Assembly: GCF_014837065.1 (NCBI RefSeq)
Contig: NZ_JACSPP010000011.1
Coordinates: 1-64,000 of the forward strand
Direction of reading: 5' to 3'
Source of the DNA: Phocaeicola intestinalis
Lineage (GTDB): Bacteria > Bacteroidota > Bacteroidia > Bacteroidales > Bacteroidaceae
DNA: 64,000 nt
Below are positions 8,492 to 17,897 of the stretch, piece after piece. The notes below the pieces were generated by a model that worked only from the letters and a program-made list of their open reading frames with translations, had not been told where the DNA came from and ran no database searches. Position 1 is the first letter of the stretch. Each line of letters opens with the position of its first letter. Position numbers and translations under genes: made by a program.

Positions 8492-9935
8492 AGTCAAAGG
8501 CATCAGCAAATACTACGGAAAGACAAAAGCCCTCCACGAAGTGTCTTTTGAGATAGGACAAGGTGAACTGTTCGGACTGATTGGTCCCGACGGTTCAGGG
8601 AAAAGCACGTTATTCCGCATTCTGACTACCCTTCTGAATGCGGATACAGGCACAGCATCGGTGATGGGTTACGATGTACGAAAAGAATATAAAGAGATAC
8701 GGAAACGTATAGGATATATGCCTGGACGTTTCTCCTTGTATCAAGACCTGACGGTAGAAGAAAACCTGAATTTCTTCGCCACCGTTTTCCAGACTACCGT
8801 AAAAGCCCATTACGGACAAATAAAAGACATTTACGAACAAATAGCCCCCTTCGCCAACCGACGGGCAGGAGCCCTTTCGGGAGGAATGAAACAAAAACTC
8901 GCTCTCTGCTGTGCATTGGTGCATTCACCGGAAATACTTTTCCTGGACGAACCGACAACAGGAGTCGACCCCGTATCACGTAAAGAATTCTGGCAGATAC
9001 TGGCTAAGCTCCGTACGCAAGGGATGACCATCGTGGTCTCGACTCCCTTTATGGACGAAGCCAGACGTTGTAACCGGATTGCCTTTTTACAAGAAGGAAA
9101 TGTACGGGGCATCGATACCCCAGCAGTCATTCTCGACCGTTTCCGCAACATCTTATGCCCGCCCGGCCTGCAACGCGATATAGATAATACCGAAACCAGA
9201 ACCATCATCCGCGTCAACGGACTGGTAAAACAGTTCGGCAATTTTACGGCAGTCGACCACATCTCGTTCGAAGTGAAAAGCGGAGAGATATTCGGCTTCC
9301 TAGGAGCCAACGGAGCCGGCAAGACCACTGCCATGCGCATCCTTTGCGGACTGAGCCTGCCTACCGGAGGAAATGCTGAAGTTATGGGCTTCGACGTATA
9401 CACGCAGAGCGAAGAAATCAAACGGCGCATCGGATATATGAGCCAGAAATTCTCACTCTACGAAGACTTGAACGTATGGGAAAACGTGCGTCTCTTTGCC
9501 GGAATCTACGGTGTACCCGACAAGGAAATACCGCCTCGCGCCGAGGAGATGCTTCACCGCATTGGACTGTATGAAAGTCGCCACACCTTGGTACGCGAGC
9601 TTCCCTTGGGTTGGAAACAACGACTGGCATTCTCTGTAGCTATTTTCCATCGCCCCCAGCTGGTATTCCTTGACGAACCTACCGGAGGCGTAGACCCTGC
9701 CACTCGCCGCCAGTTCTGGGAACTAATTTACCAGGCTGCACACCAAGGCATCACGGTATTCGTCACCACACACTATATGGACGAAGCAGAATATTGCGAC
9801 CGCATCTCGATGATGGTAGACGGACGCATCCGAGCACTCGACACACCGGCAAAATTAAAAGAGATGTTCAATGCCAAGGATATGGATGAAGTGTTCCGAC
9901 TCCTGGCACGCGAAGCGAAACGAAACGGGAACTGA
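8478..9935 (+). CDS. ABC transporter, two ATP-binding domains fused in one chain
   Basis: 485-residue double ATPase like E. coli YbhF. Domain 1: Walker A GPDGSGKST, signature LSGGMKQKL, Walker B ILFLDEPTTGVDP. Domain 2 starts near residue 245: Walker A GANGAGKTT, Walker B LVFLDEPTGGVDP, but its signature reads LPLGWKQRL rather than LSGGQ. One of the two ATP sites may therefore be weak, as in other asymmetric ABC exporters; this is inference. It powers the two permeases that follow. Confidence 0.92.
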   Translation: MKVIEVKGISKYYGKTKALHEVSFEIGQGELFGLIGPDGSGKSTLFRILTTLLNADTGTASVMGYDVRKEYKEIRKRIGYMPGRFSLYQDLTVEENLNFFATVFQTTVKAHYGQIKDIYEQIAPFANRRAGALSGGMKQKLALCCALVHSPEILFLDEPTTGVDPVSRKEFWQILAKLRTQGMTIVVSTPFMDEARRCNRIAFLQEGNVRGIDTPAVILDRFRNILCPPGLQRDIDNTETRTIIRVNGLVKQFGNFTAVDHISFEVKSGEIFGFLGANGAGKTTAMRILCGLSLPTGGNAEVMGFDVYTQSEEIKRRIGYMSQKFSLYEDLNVWENVRLFAGIYGVPDKEIPPRAEEMLHRIGLYESRHTLVRELPLGWKQRLAFSVAIFHRPQLVFLDEPTGGVDPATRRQFWELIYQAAHQGITVFVTTHYMDEAEYCDRISMMVDGRIRALDTPAKLKEMFNAKDMDEVFRLLAREAKRNGN

Positions 9936-9943
9936 CAGCTCAT

Positions 9944-9988
9944 CATAGAGGAACCGAAGCACACAGAGACTTTAATTTTTCCTCTATG
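9944..9988. repeat. hairpin inside the exporter operon
   Basis: Arms CATAGAGGA (9944-9952) and TCCTCTATG (9980-9988) lie in the 75-bp gap between the ATPase and the first permease, the only real gap inside the operon. It could cause partial termination or protect the mRNA end. Confidence 0.45.
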
Positions 9989-10010
9989 GTAAAAAAAGAA
10001 ACATACGACT

Positions 10011-11120
10011 ATGAAACAATTTATCGCCTTTATCCGGAAAGAGTTCTGTCACATCCTGCGCGACCGGCGCACGATGCTGATACTGATAGGAATGCCCATC
10101 GTACAGATTATCCTTTTCGGCTTTGCTATCTCTACCGAAGTACGCAATGTAGAGACCGCCGTACTGATGCCTTCTAGCGATGCAGAAGTGCAACGTATAG
10201 TCGAGCGGCTGGATGCCAGCGAATACTTCCATGTAAAATACATCGTACATTCGCCCGATGAAATAGACCGGTTGTTTAAACGGAACCGGATAGAACTGGC
10301 AGTAGTTTTCCCTTCCGACCTGAATCGCTTGCGTATGGATGCAGAAGATATCCAGCTAATAGCCGATGCCACGGATCCCAACCTTGCCGTCACACGGAGC
10401 ACGTATGCCAATGGAATCCTGCATACCGCCCTAAATGCCATCAAACGGACCGGAACAAAAGCAGATGCTTCCCCCAGCCTCATCGTATCGGGCAAGCTGC
10501 TCTATAATCCACAAATGAAAAGTGCCTACAACTTCGTACCAGGCGTAATGGGGCTTATCCTGATGCTGATATGTGCGATGATGACCTCCATTTCCATTGT
10601 ACGCGAAAAAGAAACCGGAACGATGGAAGTCTTGCTTGTCTCTCCCGTCAATCCGTTGTTTGTCATCCTCTCGAAAGCAGTACCCTATTTCGTCTTGTCC
10701 CTTATCAACCTGACCACCATTCTGCTGCTCTCGGTATTTGTACTCCAGGTTCCCATTGCAGGCAATCTGTTCAGCCTGCTGAGTGTATCCCTGCTGTTCA
10801 TCTTCGTCTCGCTGGCATTAGGATTGCTCGTGTCGTGCCTTGTCCGGACACAGGTAGCAGCCATGCTTGTATCAGGCATGGTGATGCTGATTCCCACCAT
10901 CATCCTGTCGGGCATCATCTTTCCCATCGAAAGTATGCCGGGTATTCTGCAAGCCCTCTCCTGTCTCATTCCGGCACGCTGGTACGTCGACCTGGTACGA
11001 AAACTCATGATAGAAGGTGTACCACTTGCCTACGTCTGGCACGAAGTAACCGTCCTGCTGGTAATGGCCATCGCCCTGATAGGCATCACTGCCCGCAAAT
11101 TCAAGAACCGTTTAGAATGA
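10011..11120 (+). CDS. ABC-2 type transporter permease (first)
   Basis: 369-residue ABC-2 permease. One membrane helix near residues 20-40 is followed by a large periplasmic loop (about 45-170) and five helices in the C-terminal half. The segment REKETGTMEVLLVSPVNP between helices 2 and 3 is the signature coupling region of this family. It works with the next gene as a heterodimer with the fused ATPase. Homologues of this kind (YbhS/YbhR, YhhJ) export drugs or small hydrophobic compounds. Confidence 0.9.
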   Translation: MKQFIAFIRKEFCHILRDRRTMLILIGMPIVQIILFGFAISTEVRNVETAVLMPSSDAEVQRIVERLDASEYFHVKYIVHSPDEIDRLFKRNRIELAVVFPSDLNRLRMDAEDIQLIADATDPNLAVTRSTYANGILHTALNAIKRTGTKADASPSLIVSGKLLYNPQMKSAYNFVPGVMGLILMLICAMMTSISIVREKETGTMEVLLVSPVNPLFVILSKAVPYFVLSLINLTTILLLSVFVLQVPIAGNLFSLLSVSLLFIFVSLALGLLVSCLVRTQVAAMLVSGMVMLIPTIILSGIIFPIESMPGILQALSCLIPARWYVDLVRKLMIEGVPLAYVWHEVTVLLVMAIALIGITARKFKNRLE

Positions 11121-11126
11121 AAGCCT

Positions 11127-12185
11127 ATGACACTACGCTACCTGATAGAAAAAGAGTTCAAGCAACTGGCACGCAACAGTTTCCTGCCACGTCTCATTCT
11201 GCTTTTCCCATGCATGATGATGCTGATTATACCATGGGCTGCCACCCTGGAAATAGAAGACCTGCGCATTGTGATTATCGACAACGACCATAGCCCTTCT
11301 TCCGAACGTCTGGTACACCGAATCGAAGCATCGCCTTATTTTAAGCTGACCGGACTGCCCGACACGTATCGTGACGGACTGGAAGCCATCGAGAAAGACC
11401 GTGCCGACATGCTGTTGGAAATACCTCGTGGTTTTGAAAAAGAACAAGTGAACGGCAGACCTGCCTCAGCACTGGTTGCCGTCAATGCCGTCAACGGGAC
11501 TAAAGGTGGATTGGGCAGTTCGTATTTAAACCAGATTCTTGCACCTGCCGGAAACACTTCCATACGCTACCTGTTCAATCCACACCTTGAATACAAGAAT
11601 TACATGGTTCCGGCACTGATGACCATGTTGCTCGTACTGCTCTGCGGATTTCTTCCGGCACTGAACGTTGTAGGCGAAAAAGAAGCCGGTACCATCGAGC
11701 AAATCAATGTCACTCCCGTAAGCCGATTCACTTTCATACTCAGTAAGTTATTACCCTATTGGCTTATCGGATTCATCGTTCTCAACCTTTGTATGCTGTT
11801 GGCATGGCTGGTATACGGACTTACTCCTTCGGGGAATATCTTTTGCATCTACATTGCCACCATCGTATTTACCTTCGTGGTGTCTGGTTTAGGACTGGTC
11901 ATTTCCAATTATTCAGCCACCATGCAACAAGCCATGTTTGTCATGTGGTTCTGTATGCTGATATTCATTCTGATGAGCGGATTGTTTACCCCCATCAGCA
12001 GCATGCCCCAGTGGGCACAATGCATCACCTACGCCAATCCATTGCGTTATTTTATGGAAATCATGCGCATGGTGTACCTGAAAGGAAGCAGTCTCACCGA
12101 TATTCTGCCGCAGCTGGGTACACTTGCCATTTTTGCCACTGTGCTTTATCTGTGGGCCATTGTAAGTTATAAAAAGCAACAATAA
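11127..12185 (+). CDS. ABC-2 type transporter permease (second)
   Basis: 352-residue paralogue of the preceding permease with the same layout: first helix near 20-40, periplasmic domain to about 165, then GEKEAGTIEQINVTPVSR and five C-terminal helices. It starts six bases after the first permease ends and is the last gene of the exporter operon. Confidence 0.9.
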   Translation: MTLRYLIEKEFKQLARNSFLPRLILLFPCMMMLIIPWAATLEIEDLRIVIIDNDHSPSSERLVHRIEASPYFKLTGLPDTYRDGLEAIEKDRADMLLEIPRGFEKEQVNGRPASALVAVNAVNGTKGGLGSSYLNQILAPAGNTSIRYLFNPHLEYKNYMVPALMTMLLVLLCGFLPALNVVGEKEAGTIEQINVTPVSRFTFILSKLLPYWLIGFIVLNLCMLLAWLVYGLTPSGNIFCIYIATIVFTFVVSGLGLVISNYSATMQQAMFVMWFCMLIFILMSGLFTPISSMPQWAQCITYANPLRYFMEIMRMVYLKGSSLTDILPQLGTLAIFATVLYLWAIVSYKKQQ

Positions 12186-12334
12186 CCCCGAAATCAGAAA
12201 CACAGAGCGGAAACAAACGCAAAAGAATCCTGATAGAATATTAATATGAATGTCCTTTAGCCGACAAGGAGTCCTCATTTTATTGGAAGATTTAAGACAG
12301 GCTCTTAACCTGAACAAAATTAAACAAGCCCTAA
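12186..12334. other. intergenic spacer after the exporter operon
   Basis: No gene or clear terminator seen. It ends with the bases TAA (12332-12334), which are repeated at the far side of the TIR element and look like a 3-bp target duplication. Confidence 0.4.
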
Positions 12335-12527
12335 GAAGCTGTTTTTGAATTTCTCCAAAAAGTTTTTCTTGGCTTGATGTATCCGTTTTCGTGTGTGCTT
12401 TGGGCGATTTTTTGGTCCTTTTCGCCCCTGTTCTTCGTCAGATAGCCCGCTATCTTCCTCATCACACAAGCGAAAATGCCTCAAAAACTCATCCCAAATC
12501 ATCGCACGATAAATTCAAAACAGCTTC
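12335..12527. mobile_element. 193-bp MITE-like element with 17-18 bp terminal inverted repeats
   Basis: The left end GAAGCTGTTTTTGAATTT and the right end AAATTCAAAACAGCTTC are inverted copies of each other (one extra T on the left), and both are flanked by TAA (12332-12334 and 12528-12530). This is the form of a miniature inverted-repeat element with a 3-bp target duplication. Inside is a short open frame on the minus strand and the palindrome GATAGCCCGCTATC. Copies of the right end occur at 19523-19559 (inverted), 23477-23504, 40213-40278 and 61401-61434. No transposase of a parent element was found in the window. Confidence 0.7.
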
Positions 12528-12577
12528 TAAATTGAAAAAATTAACACTCTGCCGGCAACAAGCAATGGTTTTATTCG

Positions 12578-12585
12578 TATCTTTG
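12578..12585 (+). promoter_or_regulatory. -7 box TATCTTTG of the alcohol dehydrogenase gene
   Basis: Full TAnnTTTG match 30 bases before the start codon and only about 50 bases downstream of the MITE-like element, which therefore replaced whatever lay upstream of this promoter. Confidence 0.55.
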
Positions 12586-12615
12586 AAAATGATGAACCTT
12601 TAAAAGCAAACAGAT

Positions 12616-13788
12616 ATGAACTCAAATCCAGTTTTTAGTTTGTACGTACCCACCAAGATATTGTTCGGGTGCGGTGAAATAAAGAAATTAGCTACCGAAA
12701 CACTTCCCGGCAGAAAAGCCATGATAGTCATATCCGGCGGAACGTCCATGAAAAAATATGGATACCTGGATAAAGTATTGGGATACCTTACTGAAAACGA
12801 TGTCAGTGCCATTGTATACGATAAGATTCTTCCTAATCCCATCAAGACACATGTTATGGAAGCCGCAGCCATCTGCCGCGAGCAGAAATGCGACTTTATC
12901 ATCGGGTTGGGAGGAGGAAGCAGCATCGACTCTGCAAAAGCCATCGCCGTCATGGCATGCAATGATGGTGATTACTGGAACTACGTAAACGGAGGTACGG
13001 GCAAAGGGCGTCCGGTCACAAAAGCACTTCCCATTGTAGCCATACCGACCACAGCCGGAACCGGTACGGAAGCCGATCCATGGACAGTGATTACCAACGA
13101 AGAGAAACAGGAAAAAATCGGATTCGGATGCCCACTTACCTTTCCTGTACTCTCCATTGTCGACCCGACGCTGATGGTTACCATACCTCCCCATCTCACG
13201 GCATATCAGGGCTTCGATGCCTTCTTCCATGCAGCAGAAGGCTTCCTTGCCAATTGTGCTACTCCTATAAGCGACCTGTACGCACTGGAAGCTATCCGCC
13301 TGCTCTATAAATACCTGCCGGTAGCCGTCAATGACGGACGCGACATCAAAGCACGCGCCAAAGTAGCATGGGCCAGCACACTGGCCGGGCTGGTAGAAGC
13401 TACATCTTGTTGCATTTCCGAACATTCTATGGAACATGCCATGAGTGCCTATTATCCCGAACTGCCTCATGGAGCCGGACTGATTGCCATCAGTACAGCC
13501 TACTTCGAAACTTTCCGCAACGACTGCATGAAACGTTTTATGAAAATGGCAGATGTCATGACCCAACAAAAGAGCAACCGTCCGAGCGATTTCATTGATG
13601 CACTGGTACGCATGCAACGCGAATGTCACGTAGACAACATCAAATTGAGCGACTGGGGTATCAAAGAAGAAGACTTTCCCAAGATGGTACAAAATGCACG
13701 AGATACCATGGGCAGCCTCTTTACCCTCGATCCTCGTCCGCTGACCGACGATGAAGTACTGAATATCTATAAACAATCGTACAAATAA
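12616..13788 (+). CDS. iron-containing alcohol dehydrogenase (butanol dehydrogenase type)
   Basis: 390-residue group III alcohol dehydrogenase that interconverts alcohols and aldehydes with NAD(P)H. The nucleotide site GLGGGSSIDSAK lies near residue 97, and PTTAGTGTEAD near 145. Metal ligands fit the family: D and H of FDAFFHAAEGF, then the two histidines in HSMEHAMSAYYPELPHG. The closest layout is that of YqhD/BdhA-like enzymes. It is a single-gene unit closed by an intrinsic terminator. Confidence 0.9.
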   Translation: MNSNPVFSLYVPTKILFGCGEIKKLATETLPGRKAMIVISGGTSMKKYGYLDKVLGYLTENDVSAIVYDKILPNPIKTHVMEAAAICREQKCDFIIGLGGGSSIDSAKAIAVMACNDGDYWNYVNGGTGKGRPVTKALPIVAIPTTAGTGTEADPWTVITNEEKQEKIGFGCPLTFPVLSIVDPTLMVTIPPHLTAYQGFDAFFHAAEGFLANCATPISDLYALEAIRLLYKYLPVAVNDGRDIKARAKVAWASTLAGLVEATSCCISEHSMEHAMSAYYPELPHGAGLIAISTAYFETFRNDCMKRFMKMADVMTQQKSNRPSDFIDALVRMQRECHVDNIKLSDWGIKEEDFPKMVQNARDTMGSLFTLDPRPLTDDEVLNIYKQSYK

Positions 13789-13795
13789 GTGGTTT

Positions 13796-13846
13796 AAGGA
13801 GTTAAGAGCCTGATAGGATATTGCTTCTTAACTCCTTCACTTTTTT
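13796..13846 (+). terminator. intrinsic terminator after the alcohol dehydrogenase
   Basis: Arms AAGGAGTTAAG (13796-13806) and CTTAACTCCTT (13827-13837) with a 20-base loop, followed by six T (13841-13846). Confidence 0.75.
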
Positions 13847-13907
13847 AACTTCCTACATAAATCCGACAAATCTTACCGATTTATTACGCGCTTTACCAGG
13901 AAAATCG

Positions 13908-13915
13908 TAACTTTG
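13908..13915 (+). promoter_or_regulatory. -7 box TAACTTTG of the DUF1599 operon
   Basis: Full TAnnTTTG match, 25 bases before the start codon. Confidence 0.6.
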
Positions 13916-13940
13916 CGACATAAATTCATGATACAAGCGT

Positions 13941-14483
13941 ATGAAAGATACGAAAGAACAATTTGAGCACGTCATCACCACCTGTCGGGATTTGTTCGCC
14001 AAAAAGCTGCACGATTACGGAGCCGCATGGCGCATTATGCGTTCTTCTTCAGTAACCGACCAGCTGTTTATCAAGGCGAACCGTATCCGAAGCATCGAAA
14101 TCAAAGGTGTCAATCTGGTAAACGAGGGCATACGCCCCGAATTTATGGCAATAGTCAACTATGGTATCATCGGACTGATCCAACTGGAACTGGGCTATGC
14201 AGAAAAGGAAGATATCACCGAAGCACAAGCCTTGGAACTATACGACAAATATGCCAAAGATGCCATGGAACTGATGCTGAGAAAGAATCACGATTATGAC
14301 GAAGCGTGGCGCAGCATGCGCATTACGTCGTACACCGACTTGATTTTGATGAAGCTGTACCGCACCAAGCAGATTGAAGCATTGAGTGGGAACACATTGG
14401 TTTCGGAAGGCGTAGACGCCAACTACATGGATATGATTAATTATGCAGTATTCGCTTTAATCAAACTGGAATTTGGAGAATAA
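13941..14483 (+). CDS. DUF1599 protein with two internal repeats
   Basis: 180-residue protein of the DUF1599 family ('nucleotide modification associated domain 1'). It consists of two similar halves: KKLHDYGAAWRIMR..TDQLFIKANRIRSIE (about 18-52) and RKNHDYDEAWRSMR..TDLILMKLYRTKQIE (about 113-147). The conserved H-D-Y and acidic helices recall MazG-like all-alpha pyrophosphohydrolases, but the reaction is unproven. It is the first gene of a run that continues with the DoxX-like gene and tpiA; the next gene overlaps its end by 11 bases. Confidence 0.82.
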   Translation: MKDTKEQFEHVITTCRDLFAKKLHDYGAAWRIMRSSSVTDQLFIKANRIRSIEIKGVNLVNEGIRPEFMAIVNYGIIGLIQLELGYAEKEDITEAQALELYDKYAKDAMELMLRKNHDYDEAWRSMRITSYTDLILMKLYRTKQIEALSGNTLVSEGVDANYMDMINYAVFALIKLEFGE

Positions 14484-15777
14484 ATGCTTACATAGAGCCC
14501 TTGTCGTCGGAGTAAACGTTTGCCGTTTCCTGCTGGCAGCCGTATTCATCTTCTCCGGATTCGTGAAAGCGAACGACCCTTTCGGCACCGCCTATAAGAT
14601 ACAAGATTATCTGGAAGCGTGGGGCCTGCTTCAGGTTGTTCCACAGTTCGTCCCATACGTAGGTTCCATGGCAATGGGGGCATTCGAGTTTACATTGGGT
14701 GTCTATCTGCTGTTTGGCATCCACCGCAAAGCGACCTCCACATTGCTCCTGCTGGTCATGGCATTCATGACTCCACTCACCCTATGGCTTGCCATTGACA
14801 ATCCGATAGCAGATTGCGGCTGTTTCGGCGATGCTATTATCCTGACCAACTGGGAAACCTTTGGCAAGAACATCGTGCTGTTACTTGCCGCCATCACTGT
14901 ATTCCGTTATCGGAAAACCTACATCAGGAAACTGGTCACCGAAAAGGTAGACTGGCTGATAGCCCTCTACACCGTGGTGTTCATCATCGTATTCTCCATC
15001 TACTGTGTCCGCGAACTGCCCGTATTCGATTTCCGTCCTTATCACATCGGCATGAACATCCGCCAAGGAATGGAAATCCCCGAAGGGGTGAAACTCACAA
15101 CTTACGAGACAACATTCATCTATGCTAAAGACGGGAAAGAGCAAGAATTTACCATCGACAATTTTCCCTCCGACTCGACATGGACATTCGTCGAAGCCCA
15201 AACGCGGGTAAAAGAGAAAGGCTACGAACCGCCTACTCACGATTTTCACCTCACCTCACAAGAGGACGGCACCGACCTGACCGAAGAAATCCTGAACGAT
15301 GACAATTACACGTTCTTACTTATCTCGCCCAACCTGCGGCACGCCGATGAGAGCGGGATGGATTTATTCAACGAAGTGTACGACTACTGTTCAGAATATG
15401 GATACAGCTTCTTGTGTGTCACCGCTTCATCCGACGAAGACATCGCGATGTGGCAAGACAATACCGGTGCTGAATATCCTTTTGCCATCATGGACGAAAT
15501 TACCCTGAAAACCATTATCCGCTCCAATCCGGGCCTGTTGCTTCTGAAGGACGGAACCATTCTGAACAAGTGGAGCGTAAACAACATCCCCGACGAATAT
15601 CAGTTGAATGCACCTTTAGACCAACTTCCCATCGGCCGGTTGGAACCTCCCAACACATGGCATAAAATCATATTGGTGTTCGGCTGGTTCTTCGGTCCAC
15701 TCATCTTCCTGACCCTATGCGATTTAGGCTGGCTGGAATGGAGCAAGAAGAAAAAGAAGAAAGAGTCAAGAAGTTAA
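14473..15777 (+). CDS. BT_3928-type membrane protein: DoxX/MauE domain plus thioredoxin-like domain
   Basis: 434 residues. The first 150 residues have four membrane helices of the DoxX/MauE kind with the motif DCGCFGD; a fifth helix lies near 170-188, then a periplasmic thioredoxin-like domain without an obvious CxxC, and a final helix followed by a run of lysines. Proteins of this build are taken to handle thiol or redox chemistry at the membrane. No ATG is available in frame; the start is read as TTG at 14473, overlapping the DUF1599 gene. The stop codon lies inside one arm of the following hairpin. Confidence 0.82.
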   Translation: MENKCLHRALVVGVNVCRFLLAAVFIFSGFVKANDPFGTAYKIQDYLEAWGLLQVVPQFVPYVGSMAMGAFEFTLGVYLLFGIHRKATSTLLLLVMAFMTPLTLWLAIDNPIADCGCFGDAIILTNWETFGKNIVLLLAAITVFRYRKTYIRKLVTEKVDWLIALYTVVFIIVFSIYCVRELPVFDFRPYHIGMNIRQGMEIPEGVKLTTYETTFIYAKDGKEQEFTIDNFPSDSTWTFVEAQTRVKEKGYEPPTHDFHLTSQEDGTDLTEEILNDDNYTFLLISPNLRHADESGMDLFNEVYDYCSEYGYSFLCVTASSDEDIAMWQDNTGAEYPFAIMDEITLKTIIRSNPGLLLLKDGTILNKWSVNNIPDEYQLNAPLDQLPIGRLEPPNTWHKIILVFGWFFGPLIFLTLCDLGWLEWSKKKKKKESRS

Positions 15778-15825
15778 GAAGTTAAGTCAATACATACGAA
15801 TCAGGCCACTGGCTTAACTTCTTAA
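15774..15825. terminator. hairpin overlapping the stop codon
   Basis: Arms TTAAGAAGTTAAG (15774-15786) and CTTAACTTCTTAA (15813-15825), perfect over 13 bp. The left arm contains the TAA stop of the DoxX-like gene. There is no T-run, so it may slow rather than end transcription towards tpiA. Confidence 0.6.
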
Positions 15826-15874
15826 CCCCTTAACGACAAAATAGTATATTAACCCTTTTAAAACTTAAAACAAA

Positions 15875-16630
15875 ATGAGAAAAAACATTGTAGCAGGAAA
15901 CTGGAAAATGAACAAGAACCTGCAAGAAGGTATTGCTTTGGCAAAAGAACTGAATGAAGTGTTGACCGCAGACAAACCGAACTGCGACGTTATCATCTGT
16001 ACTCCGTTTATCCACCTGGCTTCTGTTACTCCGATTGTCGATAAAAACATCATCGGCGTAGGTGCAGAAAACTGCGCAGACAAAGTTTCAGGTGCCTATA
16101 CTGGCGAAGTTTCGGCAGAAATGGTAGCTTCTACAGGTGCCCAATACGTTATCCTGGGTCACTCTGAACGTCGTGCTTATTATCACGAAACCGTTGAAAT
16201 CCTGACAGAAAAGGTGAAATTGGCACTTGCCAACAACCTGAAACCTATTTTCTGCATCGGTGAAGTGTTGGAAGAACGCGAAGCAAACAAGCAAAACGAA
16301 GTGGTAGAAGCTCAATTGGCTTCTGTATTCTCACTCTCAGCAGAAGACTTCGGCAAGGTTATCCTGGCATACGAACCGGTTTGGGCTATCGGTACCGGTA
16401 AAACCGCTACTCCCGAACAAGCAGAAGAAATCCATGCACACATCCGTTCGCTGGTAGCTGCCAAGTACGGTCAGAAAGTAGCAGAAAACACTTCTATCCT
16501 GTACGGAGGAAGCTGCAAGCCGTCGAATGCCAAAGAACTGTTCGCTAAACCCGATGTAGACGGCGGATTGATTGGTGGTGCTGCTTTGAAAGCTGCCGAC
16601 TTCAAAGGCATCATCGATGCGTTCAAATAA
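15875..16630 (+). CDS. tpiA: triosephosphate isomerase
   Basis: Glycolytic enzyme interconverting dihydroxyacetone phosphate and glyceraldehyde 3-phosphate in the cytoplasm. The 251 residues show the full catalytic set: K11 in GNWKMN, H96 in ILGHSERR, E167 in [11 protein letters not shown] (flexible loop 6), and the phosphate-binding GGSCKPSN and GLIGGAAL near the end. Length is normal. It is flanked by hairpin arrays on both sides. Confidence 0.97.
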   Translation: MRKNIVAGNWKMNKNLQEGIALAKELNEVLTADKPNCDVIICTPFIHLASVTPIVDKNIIGVGAENCADKVSGAYTGEVSAEMVASTGAQYVILGHSERRAYYHETVEILTEKVKLALANNLKPIFCIGEVLEEREANKQNEVVEAQLASVFSLSAEDFGKVILAYEPVWAIGTGKTATPEQAEEIHAHIRSLVAAKYGQKVAENTSILYGGSCKPSNAKELFAKPDVDGGLIGGAALKAADFKGIIDAFK

Positions 16631-16635
16631 TTCTT

Positions 16636-16738
16636 TATAGTTGACTAGGAACCAGGTACTGGTTGACTAGGTTTTAGATAGATTTAGTAAAACTATTTAG
16701 AACGTAGTTCCCCCGTACCTGATTGTCTAGTCCCTAAA
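16636..16738. repeat. GTTGACTAGG-type palindromic array
   Basis: Several copies of a TTGACTAGG/CCTAGTCAA-like word in both orientations with GGTAC cores fill the gap between tpiA and the SPOR gene and can form a long imperfect hairpin. The next operon gap but one (17788-17884) holds a similar array built from GTTGACAAGG. Confidence 0.5.
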
Positions 16739-16749
16739 ACACACACATC

Positions 16750-17196
16750 ATGAAATACTTACTATCCCTCTTTTTACTCTTGTGGGTTTCGGCAATGCAT
16801 GCCCAGCGCACCATTGTGGAAAGCCTGGAGACACACCGTGCAGGCGAAGGAGTAGTAACGGTACATGCAGAATCCTACATCACTTCGCTAATAGGTACAC
16901 GTTATGCCGCTTCAGCCCCGAAAACATTGAAGGCAAGAGGTTTCCGCGTACAGGTATATGCCGGAAACAATTCGCGCGTAGCACGCAACGAAGCAAATCG
17001 GATAGCCGGGAAGATAAAAGAAACATTTCCGGAAATGCCGGTATATACGTATTTCCAACCTCCACGCTGGCTGTGCCGTGTAGGAGATTTCAAGAGCATA
17101 GAAGAGGCACACGTAGCCATGCGCCAACTAAGAGCAAGCGGCGAATTCAAAGAAGTAGCGATTGTACGTGAACAAATTAACATTCCCATTGAATAA
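16750..17196 (+). CDS. SPOR-domain protein, exported
   Basis: 148 residues: signal peptide 1-19 (ending AMHAQ), then a SPOR domain at about 58-145 with the expected alternating pattern (FRVQVYAGN..., [24 protein letters not shown]). SPOR domains bind glycan strands stripped of stem peptides at division sites, so the protein likely acts in the periplasm at the septum. Its TAA stop shares one base with the folE ATG, so the two are translated in close coupling. Confidence 0.88.
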   Translation: MKYLLSLFLLLWVSAMHAQRTIVESLETHRAGEGVVTVHAESYITSLIGTRYAASAPKTLKARGFRVQVYAGNNSRVARNEANRIAGKIKETFPEMPVYTYFQPPRWLCRVGDFKSIEEAHVAMRQLRASGEFKEVAIVREQINIPIE

Positions 17197-17789
17197 TGAT
17201 TGATACAAACTTGTTGAAGTTCCCGGAAGAGAAAGTACAGAAACTGATGGCACACTACAAAGAAATACTTTCCCTGCTGGGTGAAGACCCTGAACGGGAA
17301 GGACTGGTGAAAACCCCTGAAAGAGTAGCCAAAGCCATGCTGACGCTTACACGGGGATATGAGGTAGACCCGAAAGAAATTTTGTTAGGTGCCAAGTTCA
17401 AGGAGGCATACAGCCAGATGGTAGTGGTGAAAGACATCGATTTCTTCTCCATGTGTGAACATCACATGCTTCCCTTCTACGGGAAAGCCCACGTAGCTTA
17501 TATCCCCAACGGATACATCACGGGACTGAGCAAGATAGCCCGCGTAGTAGATGTATTCTCGCACCGCCTCCAGGTACAGGAGCGCATGACCCTGCAAATC
17601 AAAGAATGCATTCAGGAAACGCTGCACCCATTAGGCGTAATGGTAGTAATAGAAGCCAAACACATGTGCATGCAAATGAGAGGAGTAGAAAAACAAAACG
17701 CCATCACAACCACCTCCGATTTCACTGGAGCGTTCAACCAGGCAAAGACACGCGAGGAATTCATGAATCTTATCCGAAGAGAAAGATAG
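17196..17789 (+). CDS. folE: GTP cyclohydrolase I
   Basis: 197-residue enzyme that turns GTP into dihydroneopterin triphosphate, first step of folate (and pterin) synthesis. Zinc ligands are present in [12 protein letters not shown] (C and H) and HMCMQMRGV (C), with the family motif [11 protein letters not shown] near the end. It begins one base inside the SPOR gene. Tail is normal. Confidence 0.96.
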   Translation: MIDTNLLKFPEEKVQKLMAHYKEILSLLGEDPEREGLVKTPERVAKAMLTLTRGYEVDPKEILLGAKFKEAYSQMVVVKDIDFFSMCEHHMLPFYGKAHVAYIPNGYITGLSKIARVVDVFSHRLQVQERMTLQIKECIQETLHPLGVMVVIEAKHMCMQMRGVEKQNAITTTSDFTGAFNQAKTREEFMNLIRRER

Positions 17790-17884
17790 TTGACAAGGTA
17801 CCAGTTGACAAGGTGACAAGGCTTTAGATAGTCTTGAGTATGCTGGACCTCGCCCCTTGTCAACGGGTCGCCTCGTTCCCTAAA
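17788..17884. repeat. GTTGACAAGG-type palindromic array
   Basis: Words GTTGACAAGGT and CCTTGTCAAC recur around a TTTAGATAG centre, so folE mRNA would end in a long imperfect hairpin. The left arm starts at the stop codon. Confidence 0.5.
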
Positions 17885-17897
17885 ATAAAAACAGACT

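Noticed and set aside
12320..12502. 60-codon minus-strand frame inside the MITE-like element
   Set aside because: Similar frames in other copies (40018-40257) share only the repeat part and diverge or break after it; no sign of selection on the protein.
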